Below are positions 27,244-38,220 of a stretch of DNA of 64,000 nt, piece after piece. The translations under genes and the position numbers were made by a program. The notes under the pieces were generated by a model. The model made no database searches, was not told the origin of the DNA, and was given only the letters and a program-made list of their open reading frames with translations. The DNA is from Begonia masoniana (lineage: Eukaryota; Streptophyta; Magnoliopsida; Cucurbitales; Begoniaceae). The stretch's first letter is position 1; every line of letters begins with the position of its first letter. Where the stretch lies: NCBI GenBank assembly GCA_022432975.1, contig CM039508.1:28324788-28388787 (forward strand). The letters are read 5' to 3'.

Positions 27244-28112
27244 ACCTGATGTGAATCAAGGTGCAACCAACTTCAAGCCCAAAGTTAAAGATCAATGTCA
27301 AGATATTGGAGATTCAATGACAAGATCAAGAACCAAGAAAATACAAGAAGGCTTAAATGGATTGATTCTAGAAATCTAAGAGAAATATTCTTTTCAACGA
27401 GAGCTGAAATTAATAAATTTGTTAAGTATTGAAGATGATGCTTTAGAAACAAAAGAATGCGAAATTATTTGAGTATTTAAAAGATATTTTCGTGACAAGA
27501 AAACTTACACACGCAAAATCCATGCAGAATTTCATTTTCTCAATCAAATTGGCAAGCACTTATTTCTTAATTCTTGAAGGAAGGTGGGGCACAAATTTAA
27601 GAATGAGAGCTACGTAATCATCAATCAAATTGATCCAAGTTTCCTTTTATTATGTGGTCACAGTTTCATTTTGTTTTGTTACCTATTTTTCCTTTGTTTT
27701 AGTCTAGTTTTATTTTATTAATTTGTTAAGTTTCCTAATCTTTAGATGTTTTCTAATTACTTTTATTACTTTAGGATATTTTGATTACTTTTGTAGTGTA
27801 TTTAAAGGCATAAACCCTACGACAATTTATAATCAATCTACACGATTTTGAGTTACTCTTTGTGAGAATTTTCTCTTTAGTACTTTGTGATGAACTAGAT
27901 CTTCTTCAAGTAGAAACTTGAAAGATTAATTTGATAGCATTAGTTCTAATCACAAGTTTGGTTATGGGTCAAGCTTCTTGTTTGATAACTTTGGTTCCGT
28001 CGGCAATGTTCGATTGGGGTCAAATTTCTTATAGTTGATTTCAAAGGTGTTCATAAGTTTCTATTCTGAATTGTTGAAGGGTTTTGGGTTTGATATACTC
28101 GTGGTTCTCATA
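27244..28112 (+). repeat. 5' LTR/leader region of gypsy element B (approximate)
   Basis: It ends at the primer site at 28116 and contains a TATA-like GTATTTAAAGG near 27799. The left limit is where the copia relic stops. Near 27325-27379 a frame reads MTRSRTKKIQEGLNGLILEI, a motif found close to the ends of plant gypsy elements. The terminal TG of the LTR could not be fixed. Confidence 0.5.
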
Positions 28113-28115
28113 ATT

Positions 28116-28127
28116 TGGTATCAGAGC
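28116..28127 (+). other. Primer-binding site (initiator Met tRNA), element B
   Basis: TGGTATCAGAGC followed by TTTGG, complementary to the 3' end of initiator methionine tRNA. It places the element on the plus strand. Confidence 0.88.
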
Positions 28128-28822
28128 TTTGGCTCCTAGATTCAAGCATCTGTCTTTTTTTTTTTTCTTCTTAAATTTCATCCTTTGAAATTCGTGAAAA
28201 AAAAAATATTCAAAAATGTGAAAATTTCTTTCAAGCAATGATTCTTTGTTTATCAAGTTTTCTTCTTTAAAAAAAAATTTCAATTCTCGAGCATCAATTT
28301 CTTCTTCTTCATTCTAAGTATCAATATTTGCTTTTGAGCGTGCTTATTCAAATCTTTTTCTTTGATTGTCTCAATTAATTCCAAGTTATTGATTTTACTT
28401 TCTTTGAGACTTTGAAGTTCTTGATTAATCTTACTTGCTCTCACAATATTCGAGCATCATTCATTATTCTGTGAGATATCAAAGTTTCTCTTTCTTGAAA
28501 AGTTTCATTTCTTGAAGTCATATATCCTATTCTAAATTGTTTGTTCTAACCGATTTTGAAAATTAGAATTTTGAGTTAAAAAGTTTTATCTTGCTTATTT
28601 TTGTTTGTTGAAATTTTTCTCTTGATTAAGCTTTTACATAAAGAGATAAAAGATGAAATTGAGAGATAAAAGGTAAGTGGGTGAGACTATCATATAAAAG
28701 TCATTATTTAAAGGAAACACAAGTGGAGAGATATAAATCGAGTGTAAACACGTGAGAGGAGTGAGTTCCGTTTACTTACTTATTTTGTTCACTGACAATT
28801 TTTAATTTCCTTTCTTGAAATT

Positions 28823-29218
28823 ATGAGTAGTGAGGAAAGACGTATTAACTTTGATCCGGAGATGTACATGAGAGCTATACAAGATCAAATTAAGGCTTTA
28901 AAAATGAGGTATGAAAGACTAAAGTCTCCTTATAATAGATGTACACGGAAGGGCCAATCACCAATGGAACATTACTATGAGGAATCCGACTACGAGAATG
29001 ACAATTACAAAAGTGAGAGGTATGCTAGAACAAACTGTGAGGATGAAAATTTAAGCAACAACAAAACGATAATCTCTCATTTTCAAGGTAAGAGTGATCC
29101 CGAACTTTATATAGAATTGGAAAGAAAAGTTGAACATATGTTTGAATGTCATAATTACACCGATAAGAAAAAGATCAAATTAGTCTCGATGAATTTTACG
29201 GATTATACAAGCATATGA
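28823..29218 (+). pseudogene. Ty3/gypsy gag, broken by Trp-to-stop changes (element B)
   Basis: A 131-codon frame starts MSSEERRINFDPEMYMRAIQ and reaches the Gag capsid start: FQGKSDPELYIELERKVEHM and a FECHNYTDKKK block. It then ends at two adjacent TGA codons exactly where the conserved Trp-Trp-Asp-Gln-Leu motif is expected; the next codons do read Asp-Gln-Leu. A third TGA replaces Trp about 60 bp later. The leader between the primer site and the ATG is about 700 bp and holds an AGGTAAGT at 28668. It is inactive. Confidence 0.8.
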
Positions 29219-29372
29219 TGAGATCAATTAGTGAAAACCCGAAAAAGGTATAGAGAACAACTCATACGCACATGAGACGATATAAATGTACAAAAGCGTA
29301 AAAGATTTATTTCTAACCACTATTATCGAGATGCTTGTAGGAAACTACAAGGTTTGACTCAATGAATCAAAA

Positions 29373-29720
29373 GTGTTGAGAAATATTACAAAGAGTTGTT
29401 GCGATGTGGATATAGAGGAACCCGTGAGGGGAGAGCTATTGGTCATTATACGTGTATTCAACGTTCAAGCCAAAAAGGATGGAGATAAAGTGCAAAGGGA
29501 GCACATATTTCACACTAGATGTCACGTGAATAACAAGGTATGTAGTTTGATAATTGATAGTGGGAGTTGTACTACCATTGCTAGCACTTTGTTAGTAGAA
29601 AATTTGAGCTTGGAAACCGTGAATCATCCTAGGCCATACAAGCTACAATGGTTGAGTAATTGTGGAGAAGTGAAAGTGATTAGGCAAGTGGGTGATACAT
29701 TTCCGAGGCCGAAGACATGA
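29373..29720 (+). pseudogene. Ty3/gypsy protease domain (element B), truncated
   Basis: A 115-codon frame contains CHVNNKVCSLIIDSGSCTTI, in which IIDSGS is the retropepsin active-site motif (DSG in place of DTG), followed by HPRPYKLQWLSNCGEVKVI. This is the usual gypsy order. Homology stops after VIRQV at about 29690, where unrelated sequence begins. A piece that could carry the missing continuation lies at 58179. Confidence 0.8.
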
Positions 29721-30200
29721 AGAAGAAACAAGGTACACCTATCAACCTTTTTAATGACTAACTCGTTTGTTAATTTTGTAGTATTAAGTCATTACTCTCA
29801 GGTGTTCAGGTCTTGGACGCTTAACAAGAAGATAAGGACATTTTTGGGTAGCTTGAATGAGGAATTTGTTTTCCCTTAAACAAATTAATTGTAACCAATT
29901 TTGTCTTTAGAATATCTAGACATTTTTTTAAAAGGGCAAAAACAATTTTAGTCTTTTTTTAAATTAATGCTTGCATAACTTATTTTGGGATTGGAGTTGG
30001 AAAACAAAGCTGATCTTGAAGGACCCATAAAAAGACCCTAGCGCTCGCACCAGGACGCGCCCAGCAATATCATCCAAGTCAGCGCACCAACAGAATGACA
30101 ACCTACATGGCCGAGAGCGTCGACGCACCAACAGCTAGAATTTCACAACGACTATTCCCTTTCCAGTTTCGTTATTTCCATTCTAGTTTTCTTTCCTTCT
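29721..30200 (+). other. Probable upstream part of an LTR-like repeat
   Basis: No gene. It leads into the LTR-like block that starts near 30205. The GC-richer part 30040-30170 carries repeated GCACCA/GCGC words. Confidence 0.4.
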
Positions 30201-30540
30201 GTAACCTTCGATTTTCAGAGGCTATAAGAGCCTCCTCCAAACGATTATAACACAGCTTTTGATTAATATTTAGAATATAGAAGATTTGTCTTCATTGTGG
30301 AGTTTACTTCGTGGGTTCTTGGTGTCCTCCTCGTCGGTGCGTAATATCTGGCCTAACCAAGATTGTGCTTCCATGGAACAGTACATGGAGTGCTCTTATC
30401 CCATTCCTTCTCTCCAACCTTTCAAAAGATTGGAAGGCAGAAGAAGGATGGTTTAAAACCGACCTCAATGCTGTGAACCCATCGTCCACGAAGGTGTTTC
30501 TCCCCCAAAGGCGTTGTTGTCTCCTGTTACGCTTTGACCC
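30201..30540 (+). repeat. LTR-like repeat, copy (a)
   Basis: It starts near CTTCGATTTTCAGAGGC with a TATA box (GGCTATAAGAGCC). Its sequence is repeated in inverted orientation at about 31200-30900 and shares GTGCGTAA.ATC.GGCC and ATGGAACAGTACATGGAG-type blocks with it. Homology ends near 30540. Open frames here are shared by chance with the repeat. Confidence 0.65.
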
Positions 30541-30563
30541 ACGAGTTTGAGGCTGGCGACTCA

Positions 30564-31744
30564 TGCATGCGGAAGCTAAACATAAAAGAGTGAGAGATGA
30601 CACCTAACAGAGAAGCAAACACGTGAAATCGAAAATGATGTAAACAGAAAATGGCGAGAGAGATAAGGAATGATGTTACCCAGGCGAAGTGGAGAGGTGG
30701 GTGAGTTGGCTAACTCACAGAGAACGTCGTTTGGATTGAAGGGGTTCCTTGCCGGCCGGTAGACGTTCATTGCGCTACGTCGGAAAACTCCTTCACTAAC
30801 GAAGAGAGTTCCAACAACAAGATGAAAGGCCCTTGAATTCTGTTTCTTCCTCAGAAGAGACCGACGGGGAAGGGGGAAGGTCAAGGTGCCCATGGCTGGG
30901 CCCAAGGAATCCACAGTACCTTTGGGTGAGAAACATACTCGCGTACGAGGAGTTCACAACTTGAAGGCTCGGTTTTGAACCATTCTTCTTCTGAAAAGAA
31001 GGAATGGCTAAGAGTACTCCATGTACCGTTCCATGGAAGTACAATCTTGGCTCGGCCGGATGTTACGCACCGGCGAGGAGGGCGCCGAGGACCCACGGAG
31101 AGACTACTCCACTAATGAAGACCAAGCTTTCGTAAATTCCAAATATTTCTCAAAAGTTGATGTTACATTCGTTTGGAGCAGGCTTTTATAGCCTCTGAAA
31201 ATCGAATGTTCAAAAGGAAAGAAAACGAAAAGGAACATGCGAGAAAGGCTCAAAAGAGCCGTTGGAGCGTCGGCCAAACTAGCCGTTGGCGTGTTTGGCC
31301 TCATGCGCGCGCATCACGATGCTGATTCTGCTCGTGACCAGATGTGTGCAACATTGCTGCGTTGTGAGTCCTTCAGCCAAAGATTCATTGATTGTGGGCA
31401 ACCATTGTGCCGATGCTTCTTCACTGGTAAGCTTCAACTTGCGGGCTCCTATGAGATTTGGAATTGGGACTTCCTCAAATGGGCTTCTTCTTGTATTGAA
31501 TTGAGCTTTTCAATTAGGCTTCTCCTTGTGGGTTAGTTGTACATGGAATTGGGCTTCTCCTTAGGCTTAGTTGCTTCTTTAATTATGGCTTCTGTCTTCT
31601 ATTTGTGGGCTAATGAAATGGGCCATTTTCTCATGGCTAATTTGAAGTTGAATAACCAATTGCTTTTGGGCCGTCTTGCTCTTGGTCTTTGAGTGGATCA
31701 ACTCCTCTTTATGAGCCAAGCTTTATTAGGAAGTCACCTACACA
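30564..31744 (-). repeat. LTR-like repeat, copy (b), inverted
   Basis: In minus sense it starts near TGTGTAGGTGAC (31744), has the same TATA-containing core as copy (a) (GGCTATAAAAGCC near 31184), and ends TTTAGCTTCCGCATGCA (30564). The end matches the repeat at 57818-58178, which ends TTTAGCTTCCACATTGCA. The size (about 1.18 kb), TATA box and TG...CA ends support an LTR. The open frame 30576-30914 has an FNPND motif also found in the third copy, but its function is unknown. Confidence 0.6.
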
Positions 31745-32978
31745 ATCAACAAACTTTGTTAAAAATATAATAATCGGTGAACTTACCTCGATGTGCAACT
31801 TGATCCTCAGGATCCAGGGCGTATCATCCTCTCCGGGTTAGAGGAAAATTTGTCCTCAAATTTTAAATTTTGCTCCTTTGCAAACTTGTGACACCCTAGC
31901 GTTAATACGCTCAAGTGGATCCACTAAATCATGGTCCCCTTTTCAATAACAACAATAAACGTTACCACCATAAACATGCTTGGTATTTTTTTTTTTTTTT
32001 TGGAATTAAACAATTCAATAGTTATTAACCCCACAGATAGAATAGTCTCCCCTTGGACCGAGTGAAGAAGAGTTAATTTTAGCACAAAATTTCTGCTTTT
32101 AACAACCATAAAAACACTACACAAGCAAATTAATATAGTCGGGGAAAGAAAAAGAAACATTCTTCAATTTTCAATGATTATCCAAATGAGCTGGGTAAAA
32201 TATCCAACATGAAAACAAAATTTTTGTTTGATGCGAAAAGATAATTCAATTTGTAGCAAACTAACTCTTGTTCAACAATCCAAAAAGATGGTCATAAAAC
32301 TCAGCAAATAATTGATGCAACAAATTGAATAATTGAAATAAGATATTAAAAATCAAAACCTATGAGAAACAATTTAGTTACTCAATAAATCCGTATATTT
32401 GAGCAGAAAAACTTTCGAAAGACACAGATCATAATAAAACCAATGAAAACAGACTTGGTTGCCAAACAAAATGATACGATTTCACCAGCAAAACAATCTA
32501 GTTAATTCCATGATGACTATGCAAGAAAAATTTATGCTGGTTAAGTAAATAAAGGGAAAACTCATATAAACAGTAAAGATTTCATGCAAACATGAAGATC
32601 CTAGGAAATTAACAGAACACTAACACAAACAGTAGAGATTTCTTAAGAAAATACTAGTATTAACTAACAAATAATATTTATGCAAGTTAAATATCTTCAG
32701 TTAAGACAAGTGAAACAGAATAAAATCATGCAACAAATAAAACAGAATCATCTTATGAGTGGCAGCATCGAACAAAGAAAATTTCACAAGTTAAGCATGT
32801 TGATTACTCTAAACAGGAGATTACGTATGAGTATCGTATCTGAATCTCATGCAAAAAGTAAAACCTACAAGCAGATATGGCAGCTAAACTTCAATCAAGA
32901 TATTCTGGTTTACAATATATATGATGATTATGCCAAGTAAACGCTAACAGAGAAGATAATAGAACAGAACAATAAACT
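31745..32978 (-). other. Retroelement-derived sequence, no intact gene
   Basis: Near 31790-31865 the minus strand carries AGGACAAATTTTCCTC and a CGAGGTAAGTTC site, typical of gypsy 3' regions and LTRs in this window; TGTGACACCC at 31889 looks like another LTR end. The rest is AT-rich with a T run near 31990 and no coding sequence. The solo LTR was inserted at its right edge. Confidence 0.4.
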
Positions 32979-35900
32979 TGTGACAGCCCGAAACCGGACC
33001 CGATCGGGATCCGAGAACTGAGCCGTCACTCCGGGACATTTACAGAAAATGGGGACAACTTTTTTTTTTTCGACTTTTTAAAACTCACGGACATTTAAAA
33101 AGGATGACATAAAATAAAATAAAAGTAAAATAAATAAACATAAACTGGAAATCATACAGAATTGACTGGGGCGGATGACTAAGGCATATAACTGGGCGGA
33201 TGACTGGGGCGGATGACAGAATTGACTTTGACTGGGGCGGATGACAGAATTGACTTTGACTGGGGCGGATGACTAAGGCATATAACTGGGCGGATGACTA
33301 AGGCATATAACTGGGCGGATGACTAAGGCATATAACTGGGCGGATGACTAAGGCATATAACTGGGCGGATGACTGAATTGACTTTGACTGGGGCGGATGA
33401 CAGAATTGACTGGGGCGGATGACTAAGGCATATAACTGGGCGGATGACTAAGGCATATAACTGGGCGGATGACTGGGGCGGATGACAGAATTGACTGGGG
33501 CGGATGACTAAGGCATATAACTGGGCGGATGACTGAATTGACTTTGACTGGGGCGGATGACAGAATTGACTTTGACTGGGGCGGATGACTGGGGCGGATG
33601 ACTAAGGCATATAACTGGGCGGATGACTGAATTGACTTTGACTGGGGCGGATGACAGAATTGACTGGGGCGGATGACAGAATTGACTGGGGCGGATGACA
33701 GAATTGACTTTGACTGGGGCGGATGACAGAATTGACTGGGGCGGATGACAGAATTGACTTTGACTGGGGCGGATGACTAAGGCATATAACTGGGCGGATG
33801 ACTAAGGCATATAACTGGGCGGATGACTAAGGCATATAACTGGGCGGATGACTGGGGCGGATGACTAAGGCATATAACTGGGCGGATGACTAAGGCATAT
33901 AACTGGGCGGATGACTAAGGCATATAACTGGGCGGATGACTAAGGCATATAACTGGGCGGATGACTAAGGCATATAACTGGGCGGATGACTAAGGCATAT
34001 AACTGGGCGGATGACTAAGGCATATAACTGGGCGGATGACTAAGGCATATAACTGGGCGGATGACTAAGGCATATAACTGGGCGGATGACTGAATTGACT
34101 TTGACTGGGGCGGATGACAGAATTGACTGGGGCGGATGACTAAGGCATATAACTGGGCGGATGACTAAGGCATATAACTGGGCGGATGACTGAATTGACT
34201 TTGACTGGGGCGGATGACAGAATTGACTTTGACTGGGGCGGATGACTGGGGCGGATGACTGAATTGACTTTGACTGGGGCGGATGACTAAGGCATATAAC
34301 TGGGCGGATGACTAAGGCATATAACTGGGCGGATGACTGAATTGACTTTGACTGGGGCGGATGACAGAATTGACTGGGGCGGATGACAGAATTGACTGGG
34401 GCGGATGACTGGGGCGGATGACTAAGGCATATAACTGGGCGGATGACTGGGGCGGATGACTAAGGCATATAACTGGGCGGATGACTGAATTGACTTTGAC
34501 TGGGGCGGATGACTGGGGCGGATGACTGGGGCGGATGACTGGGGCGGATGACTGAATTGACTTTGACTGGGGCGGATGACTAAGGCATATAACTGGGCGG
34601 ATGACTGGGGCGGATGACTGAATTGACTTTGACTGGGGCGGATGACTGAATTGACTTTGACTGGGGCGGATGACTAAGGCATATAACTGGGCGGATGACT
34701 AAGGCATATAACTGGGCGGATGACTAAGGCATATAACTGGGCGGATGACTAAGGCATATAACTGGGCGGATGACTAAGGCATATAACTGGGCGGATGACT
34801 AAGGCATATAACTGGGCGGATGACTGGGGTGGATGACAGGGGTGGATGACAGGGGTGGATGACAGAATTGACTGGGGCGGATGACTGGGGCGGATGACTG
34901 GGGTGGATGACAGAATTGACTTTGACTGGGGCGGATGACTAAGGCATATAACTGGGCGGATGACTAAGGCATATAACTGGGCGGATGACTGGGGCGGATG
35001 ACAGAATTGACTGGGGCGGATGACTGGGGCGGATGACAGAATTGACTGGGGCGGATGACTAAGGCATATAACTGGGCGGATGACTAAGGCATATAACTGG
35101 GCGGGTGACTGAATTGACTTTGACTGGGGCGGATGACAGAATTGACTGGGGCAGATGACTAAGGCATATAACTGGGCGGATGACTGAATTGACTTTGACT
35201 GGGGCGGATGACAGAATTGACTGGGGCGGATGACAGAATTGACTGGGGTGGATGACTAAGGCATATAACTGGGCGGATGACTAAGACATATAACTGGGCG
35301 GATGACTGAATTGACTTTGACTGGGGCGGATGACAGAATTGATTGGGGCGGATGACTAAGGCATATAACTGGGCGGATGACTAAATTTAACAGGATGACA
35401 TATAAACAGAAAACATAAGAACAGAAGGCATGAAACTTCAAATTTTACTAAACAAAATTTACTAAAAACCCGATTCAAAACATAGTTTAAAAAAAAAAAA
35501 CACACTTGACAACATGACAGACAACATGACAGAGATTCGAGAAAACAAACTGCATGGATAGCTCTAAAACTCGAGACAATCCATGCACACACTAACAGAG
35601 AAAACTCAAGGCAGTTCCAGAATATTTCAAAATATACATTCAACTGTCAAACAAGAGTTTAAAAAAAAAAAACATCAACACAGATTTTATACCTCGTTTT
35701 GAAGATCCCAAAAGTTTTACAGAACTTGACATACACTTCAAACGTTTTAAAACCCCAAAACAACTTGTACAAAACTTGACATAACTTTACATAAAACACA
35801 TTCTCACAGGAATGACATTTGTCTGACTGCAGCAACCATCCCGTGAGCTCCTCCCGCCAACTACATCAACTCATCAGTTTGAGGCTCAAGCTCCTCATCT

Positions 35901-36963
35901 GGAGGATCCGTACCTACAACAGGGAGTTCAACTATGAGCCTAGAGCTCAGCAAGAACATACAATGCAGAGTGATGAACGTGCTATGCATGAATCTTTTTC
36001 AAATACGTGAAGATTACATTACATTACATTACACTGGACAGGAAGGTATAAGTGGGAAGAAGAGTTGGCGCAACAGGAGTACATGCCACAACAGGACATA
36101 ACAGGAGTACATGACAGGATGCCAGTCCTCATCCACACTTAACCATACATTTCATTACAGGTTTTATCTTACTTAACTTCAAACAGTGTACGGAAAACAT
36201 TTTCATGACTTTCAGAGAAAACGTGTATGCATGAACATTCATAGACAGACAACAGAATAATAAGCAGAATAAGCAGAATATAAAACAGAATACACTTTAC
36301 CTAAAACATAACCTATGGTTTAACTACCCGACAGAAATCTCGACAACATAAACCTAGTACCTCCGTATTGTAGGGCCTTAAGGGCCAAACCTATACGTAT
36401 GAACTTACCTGTTGTCCGAAATCCAGCAAGCTATGCGCGCACAACAACGTTGGTTCGCGAACCTATAGCATGCATAAACGGACATTAACCCTAAACATCA
36501 CGAAACTAGCAAATGAATAAACAAAAAAATCGTTTTCTATTTAAGATGATTACCTTACACCAAAAAGCAGGAGGAAAAATCAGAGAAGGAAGAAACTCCT
36601 TGCGTTGGTTTTCTTCAACCGAAAGAGAGAAGCAGAGAGGAAAATGAGAGAGAGCAGAGAGGGAAATGTCTCACGTAGGAGGAAGAGAAGGAAATGGGAT
36701 ACATGGCTTGTCTTCTTCCACAAGTTTGCCAAGTGTCAATCATCCATTTGATTTCTCCCACCAACCTTAATTTCTTCCTAATTTGCCCTTCCATTGGTTT
36801 TTAACTAAAACATTATTTAGTTAATAGATTCGGTCTCACGAATCACCCTCGTTCGATTAAACACGTCGACAATTTTATTAAAAACAATCATTGCATTAAT
36901 ATCGGAGAAATTCCGCTTACATATTCGGGGAATTATTACATAGGCAAAATGCCGGGTGTTACA
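32979..36963 (-). repeat. Solo LTR, 3985 bp, with 5-bp target duplication
   Basis: The plus strand starts TGTGACAGCC and ends GGGTGTTACA. AAACT flanks both sides (32974-32978 and 36964-36968), a perfect 5-bp target duplication. No primer site or coding domain adjoins it, so it is a solo LTR left by recombination between two LTRs. Conserved blocks in minus sense (AGGTAAGT at 36410-36403; a GTGTAGG-like block near 35910; a GATAGCTC block near 35560) show it belongs to the same family as LTR A. Most of its extra length is the tandem array 33157-35382. Confidence 0.88.
33157..35382. repeat. Mosaic tandem array on a GGCGGATGAC core
   Basis: About 2.2 kb holding on the order of 90 copies of GGCGGATGAC, joined by a small set of alternative tails: TAAGGCATATAACTG, AGAATTGACTGG, TGAATTGACTTTGACTGG, or a bare TGG. 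The 25-bp TAAGG unit occurs in homogeneous runs, e.g. ten or more in a row near 33870-34080. A few units are point variants (GGTGGATGAC near 34830-34910). It is not an open frame on either strand. Confidence 0.95.
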
Positions 36964-36968
36964 AAACT

Positions 36969-38120
36969 AACCTCAAACGACAAACTGGATATCCATGCGG
37001 AATACTATCTCATACATCGTAAGATCATTCGAGCACCATAAACACGAAAAATAGGACAACACTTTGATAAATTACAAAGCATCCATGCATGCTAAATATT
37101 TAAGTAGATTAACGTTTCATGCATACGTGGGTATTTCAGTTTAGCAGATCAATATCACGATGACAATCTCATAACAAAAATAGGAGAGCAGTAAATAGAT
37201 TTGATAGAATTTTAGTTTTGGTTCAAGAGGAAAATCCAATTTGCATTACTCAAATTCTTTCAAACTTTAGGAAATTATCCACGAATCACAACAATAGTTT
37301 GAGGAAAACAATATTGGAAACAAAACCAGAAACAAAACAAACATTAAAACAACAATATAAATTGAAACAACACTTCTAAGAAAAATAGCACAATACCTGA
37401 TTATCCACTTGGTTCAGTAATTAAGATAACAAATATTAGACACAAAACACAATTTAAGATGCGGGTTTGGTCCTTAGATGCTGAGTTACGTTCGGAGGTT
37501 CTGCTGTAAATGACACAGTGATAATAACCCAAAAACATATTACTTCAAGTTGGTATTTAGGACGATGATGCACTTTAAAAACAGTAGAATTATATCCCTA
37601 AAATTGTTCCATAGCAGTAACAATTTCATGCATTAAAACCCAACAAGTTTTATCTACCCTCAACTAATCAGCAAAAACAGAAGCAGTGATAGTAGATGCA
37701 TGCTTAATTAATTGAAACACAACTAGCATAAACAATTTTATCAGCTAAACCATAAACAACATAAGGGGCACAATCATAAAAGCACAACTAGAATTAACGT
37801 GCTTTAACAGGGAAAAAAATCATGCATTAAGTCAACTACAATTTTATTCATTCTCAGCCATTCACCAAAAATAGAATGCAGATGATAATAGATGCATGTT
37901 TTAGACAATGAAACAACTAGCACAATAATTTCTTGGCTCAGCAGCAAACACAAAAGAAGGAAATCAGCAAGAATTCATAGTTGTCAATTTTCAATTTAGC
38001 ACACTAGTTTCTGTTTATCAAAGGAGTTCACTACAAATCAGTAAAGAAAGACACTTAAAGCTCTAAACGATGTTGCAGCAGAGAAAGAAAAGACACTAAC
38101 AGTGGTTTTTTTTTTTTTTT
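36969..38120. other. AT-rich retroelement-like sequence before the gap
   Basis: No gene. It contains an imperfect direct duplication of about 115 bp (37625-37740 and 37825-37945), both with CATGCATTAA and GATGCATG. It continues the sequence left of the solo LTR. It ends in a T run that goes straight into the gap. Confidence 0.45.
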
Positions 38121-38220
38121 NNNNNNNNNNNNNNNNNNNNNNNNNNNNNNNNNNNNNNNNNNNNNNNNNNNNNNNNNNNNNNNNNNNNNNNNNNNNNNNN
38201 NNNNNNNNNNNNNNNNNNNN
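38121..38220. other. Scaffold gap (100 N)
   Basis: Exactly 100 N, the usual placeholder for a gap of unknown size. The left contig ends in at least 16 T, suggesting the break is at a homopolymer. Confidence 0.98.

Noticed and set aside
30304..31096. Several overlapping 70-110-codon frames on both strands
   Set aside because: They follow the inverted LTR-like repeats and carry no known domain; the shared PFNPND motif is noted but not enough for a gene.
33157..35382. CRISPR-like appearance of the regular repeats
   Set aside because: The repeats are contiguous with a few recurring tails rather than unique spacers, lie in a plant LTR, and have no cas genes nearby.
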